This document shows, in pieces, positions 7,681 through 14,160 of a DNA stretch of 64,000 bases. This DNA is from JAMLIN01 sp964476625. GTDB lineage: Bacteria > Pseudomonadota > Gammaproteobacteria > Burkholderiales > Burkholderiaceae_E. The number at the start of each line of letters is the position of its first letter. The stretch's first letter is position 1. A model generated the notes under the pieces. It did no database searches and was not told where the DNA came from. It saw only the letters and a list, made by a program, of their open reading frames with translations. A program made the translations under genes and the position numbers. The stretch spans positions 1 to 64,000 of the forward strand of contig CAYZBJ010000010.1 of the NCBI GenBank assembly GCA_964476625.1. Direction: 5' to 3'.

Positions 7681-8595
7681 GTGGCCCAACCGTCGCGGGC
7701 GCACCGCATCCAGAGCATGACCGGCTACGCCAGCGGCACCCGCGAGACGCCCCTCGGGCAGCTCGTCGTCGAATGGCGCAGCGTCAATTCCCGTTACCTC
7801 GACCTCGCCTTCCGGGTGCCGGACGAGTTGCGGGCCGCCGAACCGGCCCTGCGCGCCGCCATCACCAATGCCGCCCGCCGCGGCAAGATCGAATGCCGCA
7901 TCGGCCTGCGCAGCCGGCCGCTGGGAGCGGATGCCCGGGTCGACGAGCAACTCGTCGAGCGCCTGCTCGCGAGCGCCGCCCAGCTGCGCGAACGCGACCC
8001 CGAACTTGCGCCGGCCAGCGTCGGCGACCTGCTGCGCTTTCCCGGCCTTTTCGCCGAAGCCGGCTCGCCCGAGACCCTGGTCCCGCAGGCGGTCGAACTC
8101 GGCACCAGCCTGCTGACCGAGTTCACCGCCACCCGCGAGCGCGAAGGCGAGCGTCTCGTGGCGGTGATGCTCGAACGGCTCGACGCCATGGCCGCCCTGG
8201 TCGCCACCCTGCATGAACGCACACCCGAACTGCGCGCCGCCTACGAAGCCCGGTTGACCGAACGCATCGAAGCGGCGATCGAAGCCGCCCCCGGCGCCGC
8301 CGCCCTGCCCGCCGACGAAACCATGGCGCGCATCCGCCAGGAAGTCGCCGCCTACGGCCTGAAGATCGACGTCGCCGAAGAGATCGACCGGCTATCGACC
8401 CACATCGACGAATGCCGCCGCATCCTCGCCGGCGCCGGTCCTGTCGGCAAGCGGCTCGACTTCATGGTGCAGGAGCTCAACCGGGAGGCGAACACGCTGG
8501 GGTCGAAGGCCGCCGCGGTGGATCTGACCCGGACCGCGGTGGACCTGAAGGTGTTGATCGAACAGGTAAGGGAGCAGTTGCAGAATCTGGAGTGA
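7681..8595 (+). CDS. yicC: YicC family endoribonuclease
   Basis: YicC/YloC proteins are metal-dependent endoribonucleases implicated in small-RNA decay and stress. The 304-aa product has the N-terminal SMTGYASGTRETPLGQL block and the C-terminal DUF1732 region ETMARIRQEVAAYGLKIDV to KRLDFMVQELNREANTLGSK. I chose the GTG at 7681 because GAGGAG lies five bases upstream. An in-frame ATG at 7618 would overlap the divergent kinase gene, and an ATG at 7717 lacks a ribosome site. In most betaproteobacteria yicC is followed directly by gmk; here 4.6 kb intervenes. Confidence 0.93.
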   Translation: MAQPSRAHRIQSMTGYASGTRETPLGQLVVEWRSVNSRYLDLAFRVPDELRAAEPALRAAITNAARRGKIECRIGLRSRPLGADARVDEQLVERLLASAAQLRERDPELAPASVGDLLRFPGLFAEAGSPETLVPQAVELGTSLLTEFTATREREGERLVAVMLERLDAMAALVATLHERTPELRAAYEARLTERIEAAIEAAPGAAALPADETMARIRQEVAAYGLKIDVAEEIDRLSTHIDECRRILAGAGPVGKRLDFMVQELNREANTLGSKAAAVDLTRTAVDLKVLIEQVREQLQNLE

Positions 8596-8599
8596 TGGG

Positions 8600-8721
8600 T
8601 CAGTGGCGGGCCCACTGCGGCAACGCGATCAACGCATTGGTATCGAAGTGAATCACGACGGCTCGGCGGTGCGCTGCTTGTCGTCCGCATGACGCATGGC
8701 AATGTCCGTTATGGTGTGTCG
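8600..8721 (-). pseudogene. VapBC-type toxin-antitoxin remnant
   Basis: On the minus strand a 22-codon open segment, RHTITDIAMRHADDKQRTAE followed by PS and a stop, resembles the C-terminus of a VapB-like antitoxin. Its TGA overlaps a GTG that begins VIHFDTNALIALPQWARH, the typical first strand of a PIN-domain VapC toxin, which then hits a stop after 18 residues. The antitoxin-toxin stop/start overlap is preserved, but both genes are mostly missing. The region lies between yicC and the aldehyde dehydrogenase. It is too short to be certain, so this is a remnant call from motif and arrangement only. Confidence 0.4.
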
Positions 8722-8777
8722 TCATGGCCATAACAGCATGGCCGGATCGACCGGATCCGCTACATCGAGACCCAAGC

Positions 8778-10184
8778 GTGAACACAGCATCCCCGCTCGC
8801 CGGCCGCCTGGCACTCCAGCGCGAGGCCTTCCTGCGCGACGGCGCGCCATCGCTCGCGCAGCGCCGCGCGGATCTCGCCAGGCTCAAGCGCGCCCTCATC
8901 GCCCGCAAGGGCGAGCTCGAGGCGGCCCTGAACGCAGACTTCGGCCACCGCTCGACCCACGAGACCGCCATCCTGGAAGTCTTGACGGTCGTGCAGGGCA
9001 TCAGCTACCTCAGCCGCAATCTGCGCAAATGGATGCGCCCGGGCCGGCGACAGGTTCCCCTGCACTCCCGGCCGGCACGCGCCTACGTCGTCTACCAGCC
9101 ATTGGGCGTGGTCGGCATCGTATCGCCCTGGAACTATCCGCTGTCGCTGGCCCTGATGCCCCTGGCGACCGCGTTGGCGGCGGGCAACCGCGCCATGCTC
9201 AAGCCGTCGGAGCACACGCCAGCCACCAGTGCGCTGATGGAGACCATGCTGGCCGACCTGTTCCACCCCGAGCAGGTCGCGGTGGTCCAGGGCGATGCGG
9301 CCGTGGGCGCGGCGTTCGCGGCGCTGCCCTTCGATCATCTGGTGTTCACCGGCAGCACGGCTGTCGGCCGTGCGGTGATGAAGGCCGCGGCGGACAATCT
9401 CGTACCGGTGACCCTGGAGCTGGGCGGCAAGTCGCCGGTCGTCGTCGAACGGGGCCACGCCGTGGCAGCCGCCGCCAGCATCGCCTACGGCAAGCTCGCC
9501 AATGCCGGGCAGACCTGCATCGCCCCCGACTACCTGCTGCTGCACGAGAGCGATGTCGAGGCCTTCATCGGCGCGTTCGACGACGCCGTCAAGCGGCTCT
9601 ATCCCGATGGCCCCAGCGGCGACGACTACACGTCGATCATCAACGACCACCACCACCAGCGACTCATGGCGCTGCTCGACGATGCCCGCACCAAGGGTGC
9701 GAGGATCGTGGAATCTGGCCATCGCCCGCGGCAGGCGAGCGATCGTTCCCACACCCTGGCCCCCGCCCTCGTGCTCGATGTCACCGACGACATGCGCATC
9801 ATGCGGGAGGAAGTCTTCGGGCCGCTGCTGCCGGTGCGCACCTGCGCCGACATCGACGAGGCGATCGCCTTCATCAATGCCCGCCCGCGTCCGCTCGCGC
9901 TGTACTATTTCGGCCCGGCCGGTGGCAATCGCGACAGGCTCCTCGCCGAGACGACGTCCGGCAACGTCACCGTGAACAACACGCTGATGCATTACGCCCA
10001 GGACGACCTGCCTTTCGGCGGCGTCGGCGCGAGCGGCATCGGCGCCTACCATGGCGTCGAAGGGTTCCGGGCGCTCAGCCACGCCAGGGGCGTGCTGGTG
10101 CAGGGCCGCCGCAACCTCGCCGACCTGCTGCGGCCGCCCTACGGCCGGATGGCCAGGCTGATCCTGAAGGCGATGTTGCGTTAA
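8778..10184 (+). CDS. NAD(P)-dependent aldehyde dehydrogenase (coniferyl-aldehyde dehydrogenase type)
   Basis: Oxidises an aldehyde to its acid. Motifs include the SPWNYPLSLALMPLATALAA active-site entry, the nucleotide loop FTGSTAVGRAVM, the general-base block VTLELGGKSPVVV, the catalytic Cys in NAGQTCIAPDYLL and EEVFGPLLPV. The C-terminal stretch ending in LLRPPYGRMARLILKAMLR resembles coniferyl-aldehyde dehydrogenases. The length is 468 aa from the GTG at 8778, matching the family. An ATG at 8724 would add 18 residues and cannot be excluded, since neither start has a strong ribosome site. It belongs to the accessory insert between yicC and gmk. Confidence 0.88.
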   Translation: MNTASPLAGRLALQREAFLRDGAPSLAQRRADLARLKRALIARKGELEAALNADFGHRSTHETAILEVLTVVQGISYLSRNLRKWMRPGRRQVPLHSRPARAYVVYQPLGVVGIVSPWNYPLSLALMPLATALAAGNRAMLKPSEHTPATSALMETMLADLFHPEQVAVVQGDAAVGAAFAALPFDHLVFTGSTAVGRAVMKAAADNLVPVTLELGGKSPVVVERGHAVAAAASIAYGKLANAGQTCIAPDYLLLHESDVEAFIGAFDDAVKRLYPDGPSGDDYTSIINDHHHQRLMALLDDARTKGARIVESGHRPRQASDRSHTLAPALVLDVTDDMRIMREEVFGPLLPVRTCADIDEAIAFINARPRPLALYYFGPAGGNRDRLLAETTSGNVTVNNTLMHYAQDDLPFGGVGASGIGAYHGVEGFRALSHARGVLVQGRRNLADLLRPPYGRMARLILKAMLR

Positions 10185-10391
10185 CGACCATCAGGGGGAG
10201 GCCATCGATCAACCAGGTACGCGGGCCATCGATGTCCGGGCACGCCCGATCCGCATGTCGGGGCTCGACCCGTCCGGCCATGTCGATGCCGGTGATCGAG
10301 ACCTGCCGGTTCAACCGTGACCATCGGACTTCCGGCCGATGGCGCGCGGGGATAGACTGTTTCATCCTTCGTTCAGCACCACCCGCCAGCA

Positions 10392-11000
10392 ATGAGCGAC
10401 CCGATGAATGCCGTAGTCGAGCCCATGCGCCGCAAGTGGTCGGTCGATGACTACGTCCGGCTCGGCGAGGCCGGCATCCTCCCGGAGGACGCCCGCATCG
10501 AGCTGATCGAAGGAGACCTGGTCGACATGCCGCCGATCGGGACGGGCCATGCGTCGGTCGACATCCGCCTGAACCGCTTGCTGGTGCGCCGGGCCGCGGA
10601 CGATGCGATCGTCTCGGTCGGCCACCCGGTGAGGCTGCCCCCCTGGTCGATGCCGCAGCCCGATTTCATGCTGCTCAAGCCCCGTTTCGACGACTATTCC
10701 AGCCGCCACCCGGGTGCCGGCGACGTTCTGCTGGCCATCGAGGTTTCCGATTCATCGTTGCGCTACGACCGGGTCACGAAGGCCCGCGTCTACGCATCGC
10801 ACGGCGTGCGCGAATACTGGGTCGTCGAAGTCGGTGCGCGCCGCCTGCACCTGTTCCGCGAGCCGGTGGCCGCCGAGGGGCGCTTCGCATCGGTGCAGCA
10901 GCTCGAAACACCGTTCACGGTCACGGCGCAGGCTTTGCCACGGATCACGATTGCATCAGCCGAGATCTGGCCGGACGCCACTTCGGCTCCAGACGCATAG
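10392..11000 (+). CDS. Uma2 family (DUF820) restriction-endonuclease-fold protein
   Basis: A 202-aa member of the Uma2/DUF820 family, which has a PD-(D/E)XK nuclease fold but poorly known function. The N-terminal block WSVDDYVRLGEAGILPEDAR-IELIEGDL, the acidic residue in MPQPDFMLL, the IEVSDSSLRYDRVTKARVYA core (E and K of the active site) and GVREYWVVEVGARRLHLFR are all present. Uma2 genes are abundant in cyanobacteria and occur sporadically in proteobacteria, often near mobile DNA, in keeping with the accessory character of this segment. The 207 bp before it show no gene that I can support. Confidence 0.85.
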   Translation: MSDPMNAVVEPMRRKWSVDDYVRLGEAGILPEDARIELIEGDLVDMPPIGTGHASVDIRLNRLLVRRAADDAIVSVGHPVRLPPWSMPQPDFMLLKPRFDDYSSRHPGAGDVLLAIEVSDSSLRYDRVTKARVYASHGVREYWVVEVGARRLHLFREPVAAEGRFASVQQLETPFTVTAQALPRITIASAEIWPDATSAPDA

Positions 11001-11032
11001 GGCGCCGCAACACCTGGCCGACGCTGACTGGG

Positions 11033-11893
11033 CTACCCCTCCGGCGGCTGCGCGGCCCGCGCCCGCGCGACGAGTTCGACCAGCACCTTGCGCAGCTGCG
11101 CCGGCTCGGCCAGCGGCGCATCGAACTCGAGCCGCTCGATCCGGTCGCCGCTCATCATGTCGATGCCAAAGGGGTCGATCGATACGATCCGCCAGTCGCC
11201 CGGCTCGGCGCGGCACAGCCGCGTCGCGTACAGCGCGACGGCATCGGCATGGTCGCTGTTCATATGCTCGACCGCAGTGCGCTCGTGGGCGGCGAGCGCC
11301 ACCAGCGGCGCGGTAAGGACACCGGGCTCCGAGGCATCGGCAACAGCAACGGCATCGATACCACCATCATCACGGCCATCCGCATCGGCCCCGCCGAGCC
11401 TCCCGCTGCCAAGCAGATCATCGCGGCCGAACTCGAAGGCCCGGCCGAAGCCGCCGACCAGCACCGCGCGCTGCGGCTCGAGCCGGAAGAACGCAAAGTC
11501 GCCGAAGCCGACATAGCGCTCGGCCTTGGGGTGGCGTGCCAGGAAGCGCCCACGCACCCGTCCATCCGCTTCCGAATCACGCGGCAAGCGCCGCGCGAGC
11601 CCCACCACCGAGAGGCGCGGATGGGCCAGCGGGTCGCCACGGCCCGGCTCGCCGAGCAGCAAGGTGCAGCGTGGATCGGTGTCGAGCGCCACGGTATGCG
11701 GCGACAGCGAGGACAGCAGCATCACCGGCACGCCGTCGATGTCAGGCGCCACCGCGGCGCGGCTCGCATAGGGGTGCCCGCTGCCCGGCTCGAGCACGGC
11801 CAGCGCGCCGAAGCGGGCCGTGCTCACCAGCCGACGCCCGAGCGTCCGCGCCTTGTCGTCGATCGGCTGGAGAACGGGATCCCTGGTGCTCAT
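11033..11893 (-). CDS. HugZ-like heme-utilisation / pyridoxamine 5'-phosphate oxidase-fold protein
   Basis: The N-terminal two thirds form a split-barrel flavin-type domain (ARFGALAVLEPGSGHPYASR, PRLSVVGLARRL, VGFGDFAFFRLEPQRAVLVG). The C-terminus is a DUF2470 domain with the signature VEHMNSDHADAVALYATR. This architecture is shared with the heme oxygenase HugZ and with plant GluTRBP-like proteins, so heme binding or degradation is a reasonable inference. I chose the ATG at 11893 (AAGG upstream) over an in-frame TTG at 11917. The GlcG/HbpS-like and PNPOx-type genes that follow on the same strand upstream point to a common heme-related role. Confidence 0.8.
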   Translation of the reverse strand: MSTRDPVLQPIDDKARTLGRRLVSTARFGALAVLEPGSGHPYASRAAVAPDIDGVPVMLLSSLSPHTVALDTDPRCTLLLGEPGRGDPLAHPRLSVVGLARRLPRDSEADGRVRGRFLARHPKAERYVGFGDFAFFRLEPQRAVLVGGFGRAFEFGRDDLLGSGRLGGADADGRDDGGIDAVAVADASEPGVLTAPLVALAAHERTAVEHMNSDHADAVALYATRLCRAEPGDWRIVSIDPFGIDMMSGDRIERLEFDAPLAEPAQLRKVLVELVARARAAQPPEG

Positions 11894-11980
11894 CGCCCGG
11901 CCTTCGCTTTTCGCCAAAAACCGATTCTCGCGTACATCCCGGCCATGGCAGCGCGTCGAAACCGCGGAACCCGACCGACC

Positions 11981-12388
11981 CTACAGCCCCAGCGCGGCGA
12001 TCCCCGCGCGCGCCACCTGCGCGTCCTCGTTCGACTTCACCCCGCTCACGCCGACCGCGCCGAGGTAGTGTCCGTCCTTGACGATGGGCACCCCGCCTTC
12101 GAGCATGCCGCTGAGCTCCGGCGCGCTCAGGAAGGACGCACGCCCGCCGTTGATCATGTCTTCGTACGACTTGCTCTCGCGACGTCCCATGGCGGCGGTC
12201 CTGGCCTTGGCCGGTGCGATGTGCGCCGAGATCGGCGCAGCGCCATCGAGGCGCTGGAGCCACAGCAGATGGCCGCCATCGTCCACGATGGCGATGCTCA
12301 CCGCCCAATCGTTCTTGATGGCTTCGGCCTCGGCGGCCTGAGCGATGAGCTTGAGGTCGACGAGTTCCAGGATGGGCTTGTTCTTCAT
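11981..12388 (-). CDS. GlcG/HbpS family heme-binding protein
   Basis: A 135-aa single-domain protein of the GlcG/HbpS (DUF336) family; characterised members bind heme or cobalamin-type ligands. It starts MKNKPILELVDLKLIAQAAE and carries the family blocks VSIAIVDDGGHLLWLQRLDG, PISAHIAPAKARTAA, LEGGVPIVKDGHYLGAVGVS and NEDAQVARAGI. The ATG overlaps the stop of the upstream split-barrel gene by four bases (ATGA), so the two are translationally coupled. No signal peptide is visible, which suggests a cytoplasmic location. The family is certain; the ligand is inferred. Confidence 0.88.
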   Translation of the reverse strand: MKNKPILELVDLKLIAQAAEAEAIKNDWAVSIAIVDDGGHLLWLQRLDGAAPISAHIAPAKARTAAMGRRESKSYEDMINGGRASFLSAPELSGMLEGGVPIVKDGHYLGAVGVSGVKSNEDAQVARAGIAALGL

Positions 12389-13023
12389 GGTTCTTGCTCC
12401 TGATTGATGGACTGGCGATGCGGGTCCCCCTTGGGCAACAGGTCCCGCAGGTAATCCCGGCTCTTCCACTCCGGCGCCGGCGGCGTCCCCTGCCCCGGGC
12501 GCGGTACATAGGGTGAGGCCATCGAGGCCGGATCGAGGGCCTGCTCGAAGTCCGGCAGGTAACGCGGGCAGTTCGGATACATCTCGCACTCCACCCGCAC
12601 CACGAGCCTGGCGCCATGGTGGCTGGCAACCACCGCCGGGTCGTCGATGATCGTCGCGCGGCCGTTGATCCGCATCCGCAGGGACTTGCCGTCGAAGCGC
12701 AGGAAGAGCAGTCCGACGTTCGGGTTGCGCGCGATGTTGCCGAGGGTTCGGTACATGGAGTTGCCATCGTACTCGGGGAACTCGATGAGGTTCGGGCCCA
12801 CGATCCGCACGAAGCCGGGATCGCCCGACTTGATGCTGCAGTCGACGTAGTCGCCCCAGGTGGTGGCGATGAAGAAGAACGGCGCGTTCTCGATCAGCTC
12901 GCGGTCGGCGTCCCAGAACTCGCCATGGCGGCGATGGCGCTCGAGCGCATCGGCCACCCGCCGGCCGTCGAAGCGGTCCTGGAGCTCGCGCATGCCTTCG
13001 TGGAAGAACGGTCGGTCGGCCAT
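12385..13023 (-). CDS. Pyridoxamine 5'-phosphate oxidase-family (split-barrel) protein
   Basis: A 212-aa FMN-binding split-barrel protein. The core reads FFFIATTWGDYVDCSIKSGD, LIEFPEYDGNSMYRTLGNIA and NPNVGLLFLRFDGKSLRMRI, as in uncharacterised PNPOx-like proteins. Near the end, CEMYPNCPRYLPDF contains a paired Cys motif. The substrate is unknown; the fold suits flavin, F420 or heme chemistry. The ATG at 13023 has a strong GAGGAGA ribosome site. It is the first gene of a two-gene operon with the GlcG/HbpS-like gene, and HugZ-like follows 88 bp further on. It faces gmk across 158 bp. Confidence 0.82.
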   Translation of the reverse strand: MADRPFFHEGMRELQDRFDGRRVADALERHRRHGEFWDADRELIENAPFFFIATTWGDYVDCSIKSGDPGFVRIVGPNLIEFPEYDGNSMYRTLGNIARNPNVGLLFLRFDGKSLRMRINGRATIIDDPAVVASHHGARLVVRVECEMYPNCPRYLPDFEQALDPASMASPYVPRPGQGTPPAPEWKSRDYLRDLLPKGDPHRQSINQEQEP

Positions 13024-13134
13024 GGTGTCTCCTCGGTTGACGGGTCGACAGGTTCTCACCCTGAACCTGTGCACGGACCCATTGTTGGCAGGTTGGTAAG
13101 ATACCCGCCTGACAAGATGCCGGCGGGCAAGCCG

Positions 13135-13157
13135 GGGCAAGGCGTGGCGCCTTGCCC
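13135..13157. repeat. Short perfect inverted repeat upstream of gmk
   Basis: GGGCAAGGC (13135-13143) and GCCTTGCCC (13149-13157) are exact complements around a five-base loop, 25 bp before the gmk ATG. There is no T-tract, so a classical terminator is unlikely. It could form in the gmk leader RNA. Confidence 0.45.
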
Positions 13158-13181
13158 GACGACCCGGCCCGACGACACCCG

Positions 13182-13832
13182 ATGAACCCCATCCCGCAAT
13201 CAGGCAGCCTGTTCGTGGTCTCCGCCCCCTCGGGCGCCGGCAAGACCTCGCTGGTGCGCGCCCTGCTGGGTGAGCAACCCAATCTCCGGCTGTCGGTTTC
13301 CTGCACCACCCGCCCCGCCCGGCCGGGCGAGGTCGACGGGATCGACTACGAGTTCCTCGACCGCGCCGAATTCACCCGCCGCCGCGATGCCGGCGATTTC
13401 CTCGAATGGGCCCAGGTCCACGACAACCTCTACGCCACCTCCCGGGCCTGGATAGAGGGCCGGATGGCCGCCGGCGAGGATGTCATCCTCGAGATCGACT
13501 GGCAGGGTGCGATGCAGGTCCGCCGGCAGTTCCCCCGCGCGGTGCTCGTCTTCATCGCGCCGCCCTCGATCGACGAACTGCGCCATCGGCTCGAAAGCCG
13601 GGGGCAGGATTCCCCGGCGGTGATCGAGCAACGGATCCAGGCTGCCAGGCCCGAATTGGCCGAGGCCGGTCGGTTCGAATATGTTATTATTAATCAAGAG
13701 TTTGCCGGCGCCCTTCGGCAACTCGCCGCGATCGTCGAAGCCTCGCGGTGTCGGTTCGCCCAGCAACGGGTCCGGCATCGCAGCCTGTTCGATGGCCTCG
13801 GCATCGATGAAGAGCGCCCCCTTCCGGAGTAA
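13182..13832 (+). CDS. gmk: Guanylate kinase
   Basis: Phosphorylates GMP to GDP, feeding GTP and (p)ppGpp pools. The 216-aa protein has the P-loop SAPSGAGKTSLVRALL (about 10-25), the GMP-binding block VSCTTRPARPGEVDGIDYEF and the lid region RLESRGQDSP. The ATG at 13182 is chosen because the product then begins MNPIPQSGSLFVVSAPSGAG, like the family; an in-frame ATG at 13152 is less likely. The codons for FEYVIINQEF (13676-13705) are strikingly AT-rich and rare for this genome and probably hide a promoter for rpoZ-spoT. rpoZ follows after two bases. Confidence 0.96.
   Translation: MNPIPQSGSLFVVSAPSGAGKTSLVRALLGEQPNLRLSVSCTTRPARPGEVDGIDYEFLDRAEFTRRRDAGDFLEWAQVHDNLYATSRAWIEGRMAAGEDVILEIDWQGAMQVRRQFPRAVLVFIAPPSIDELRHRLESRGQDSPAVIEQRIQAARPELAEAGRFEYVIINQEFAGALRQLAAIVEASRCRFAQQRVRHRSLFDGLGIDEERPLPE
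13682..13690 (+). promoter_or_regulatory. Candidate internal promoter (extended -10) for rpoZ-spoT inside gmk
   Basis: TGTTATTAT is a TGn-TATTAT extended -10 element, part of a 20-bp AT-rich patch in an otherwise about 70% GC gene. The codons here (GTT ATT ATT AAT CAA) are all rare in the neighbouring genes. No good -35 is visible, as is acceptable for extended -10 promoters. Transcription would start near 13697, about 140 nt before rpoZ. Confidence 0.4.
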
Positions 13833-13834
13833 GC

Positions 13835-14038
13835 ATGGCCCGAATCACCGTCGAAGACTGCCTCAAACAGATCCCGAACCGCTTCGAGCTCACCCTCGCG
13901 GCCACCTACCGGGCGCGCATGCTTGCCCAGGGCCATGCCCCCAAGGTCGAGTCGCGCGACAAGCCCACCGTGACGGCGCTGCGCGAGATCGCCGCGCAAA
14001 AGGTCGGCATCGAGATGCTCAGGCGCGTTCCCACCTGA
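13835..14038 (+). CDS. rpoZ: RNA polymerase omega subunit
   Basis: Small RNA polymerase subunit that assists beta' folding and forms part of the ppGpp site. The 67-aa protein has the omega signature MARITVEDCLKQIPNRFELT, RDKPTVTALREIAAQKVG. The ribosome site GGAG lies six bases before the ATG. The gmk-rpoZ-spoT order places the omega subunit with the ppGpp synthetase/hydrolase, as in many proteobacteria. The length is short but normal for betaproteobacteria. Confidence 0.96.
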   Translation: MARITVEDCLKQIPNRFELTLAATYRARMLAQGHAPKVESRDKPTVTALREIAAQKVGIEMLRRVPT

Positions 14039-14133
14039 ATCCCTCCGGGCCCGGCGTGCACTTCGGTGCGTGGCCCTGCTTGTGGTCGCTTGTGGTCATT
14101 TCCCCCTCGCCGGCGCCCTAGCAATTTCCCCAG

Positions 14134-14150
14134 TACCCCCAAGTCGGGTA
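14134..14150. promoter_or_regulatory. TACCC-N7-GGGTA dyad before spoT
   Basis: TACCCCCAAGTCGGGTA is an inverted repeat with exact five-base arms, ending 10 bases before the spoT ATG. It resembles binding sites of LuxR/NarL-type response regulators in form. It also overlaps the probable ribosome site, so a bound protein or an RNA hairpin could affect spoT expression. The role is inference. Confidence 0.35.
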
Positions 14151-14160
14151 GGCTTGCAGT

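Noticed and set aside
11981..13309. A possible 442-residue fusion ending in the GlcG/HbpS protein
   Set aside because: The first 300 codons lie in another frame of the PNPOx gene and lack a fold; a clear ATG with coupled overlap starts the 135-aa protein at 12388.
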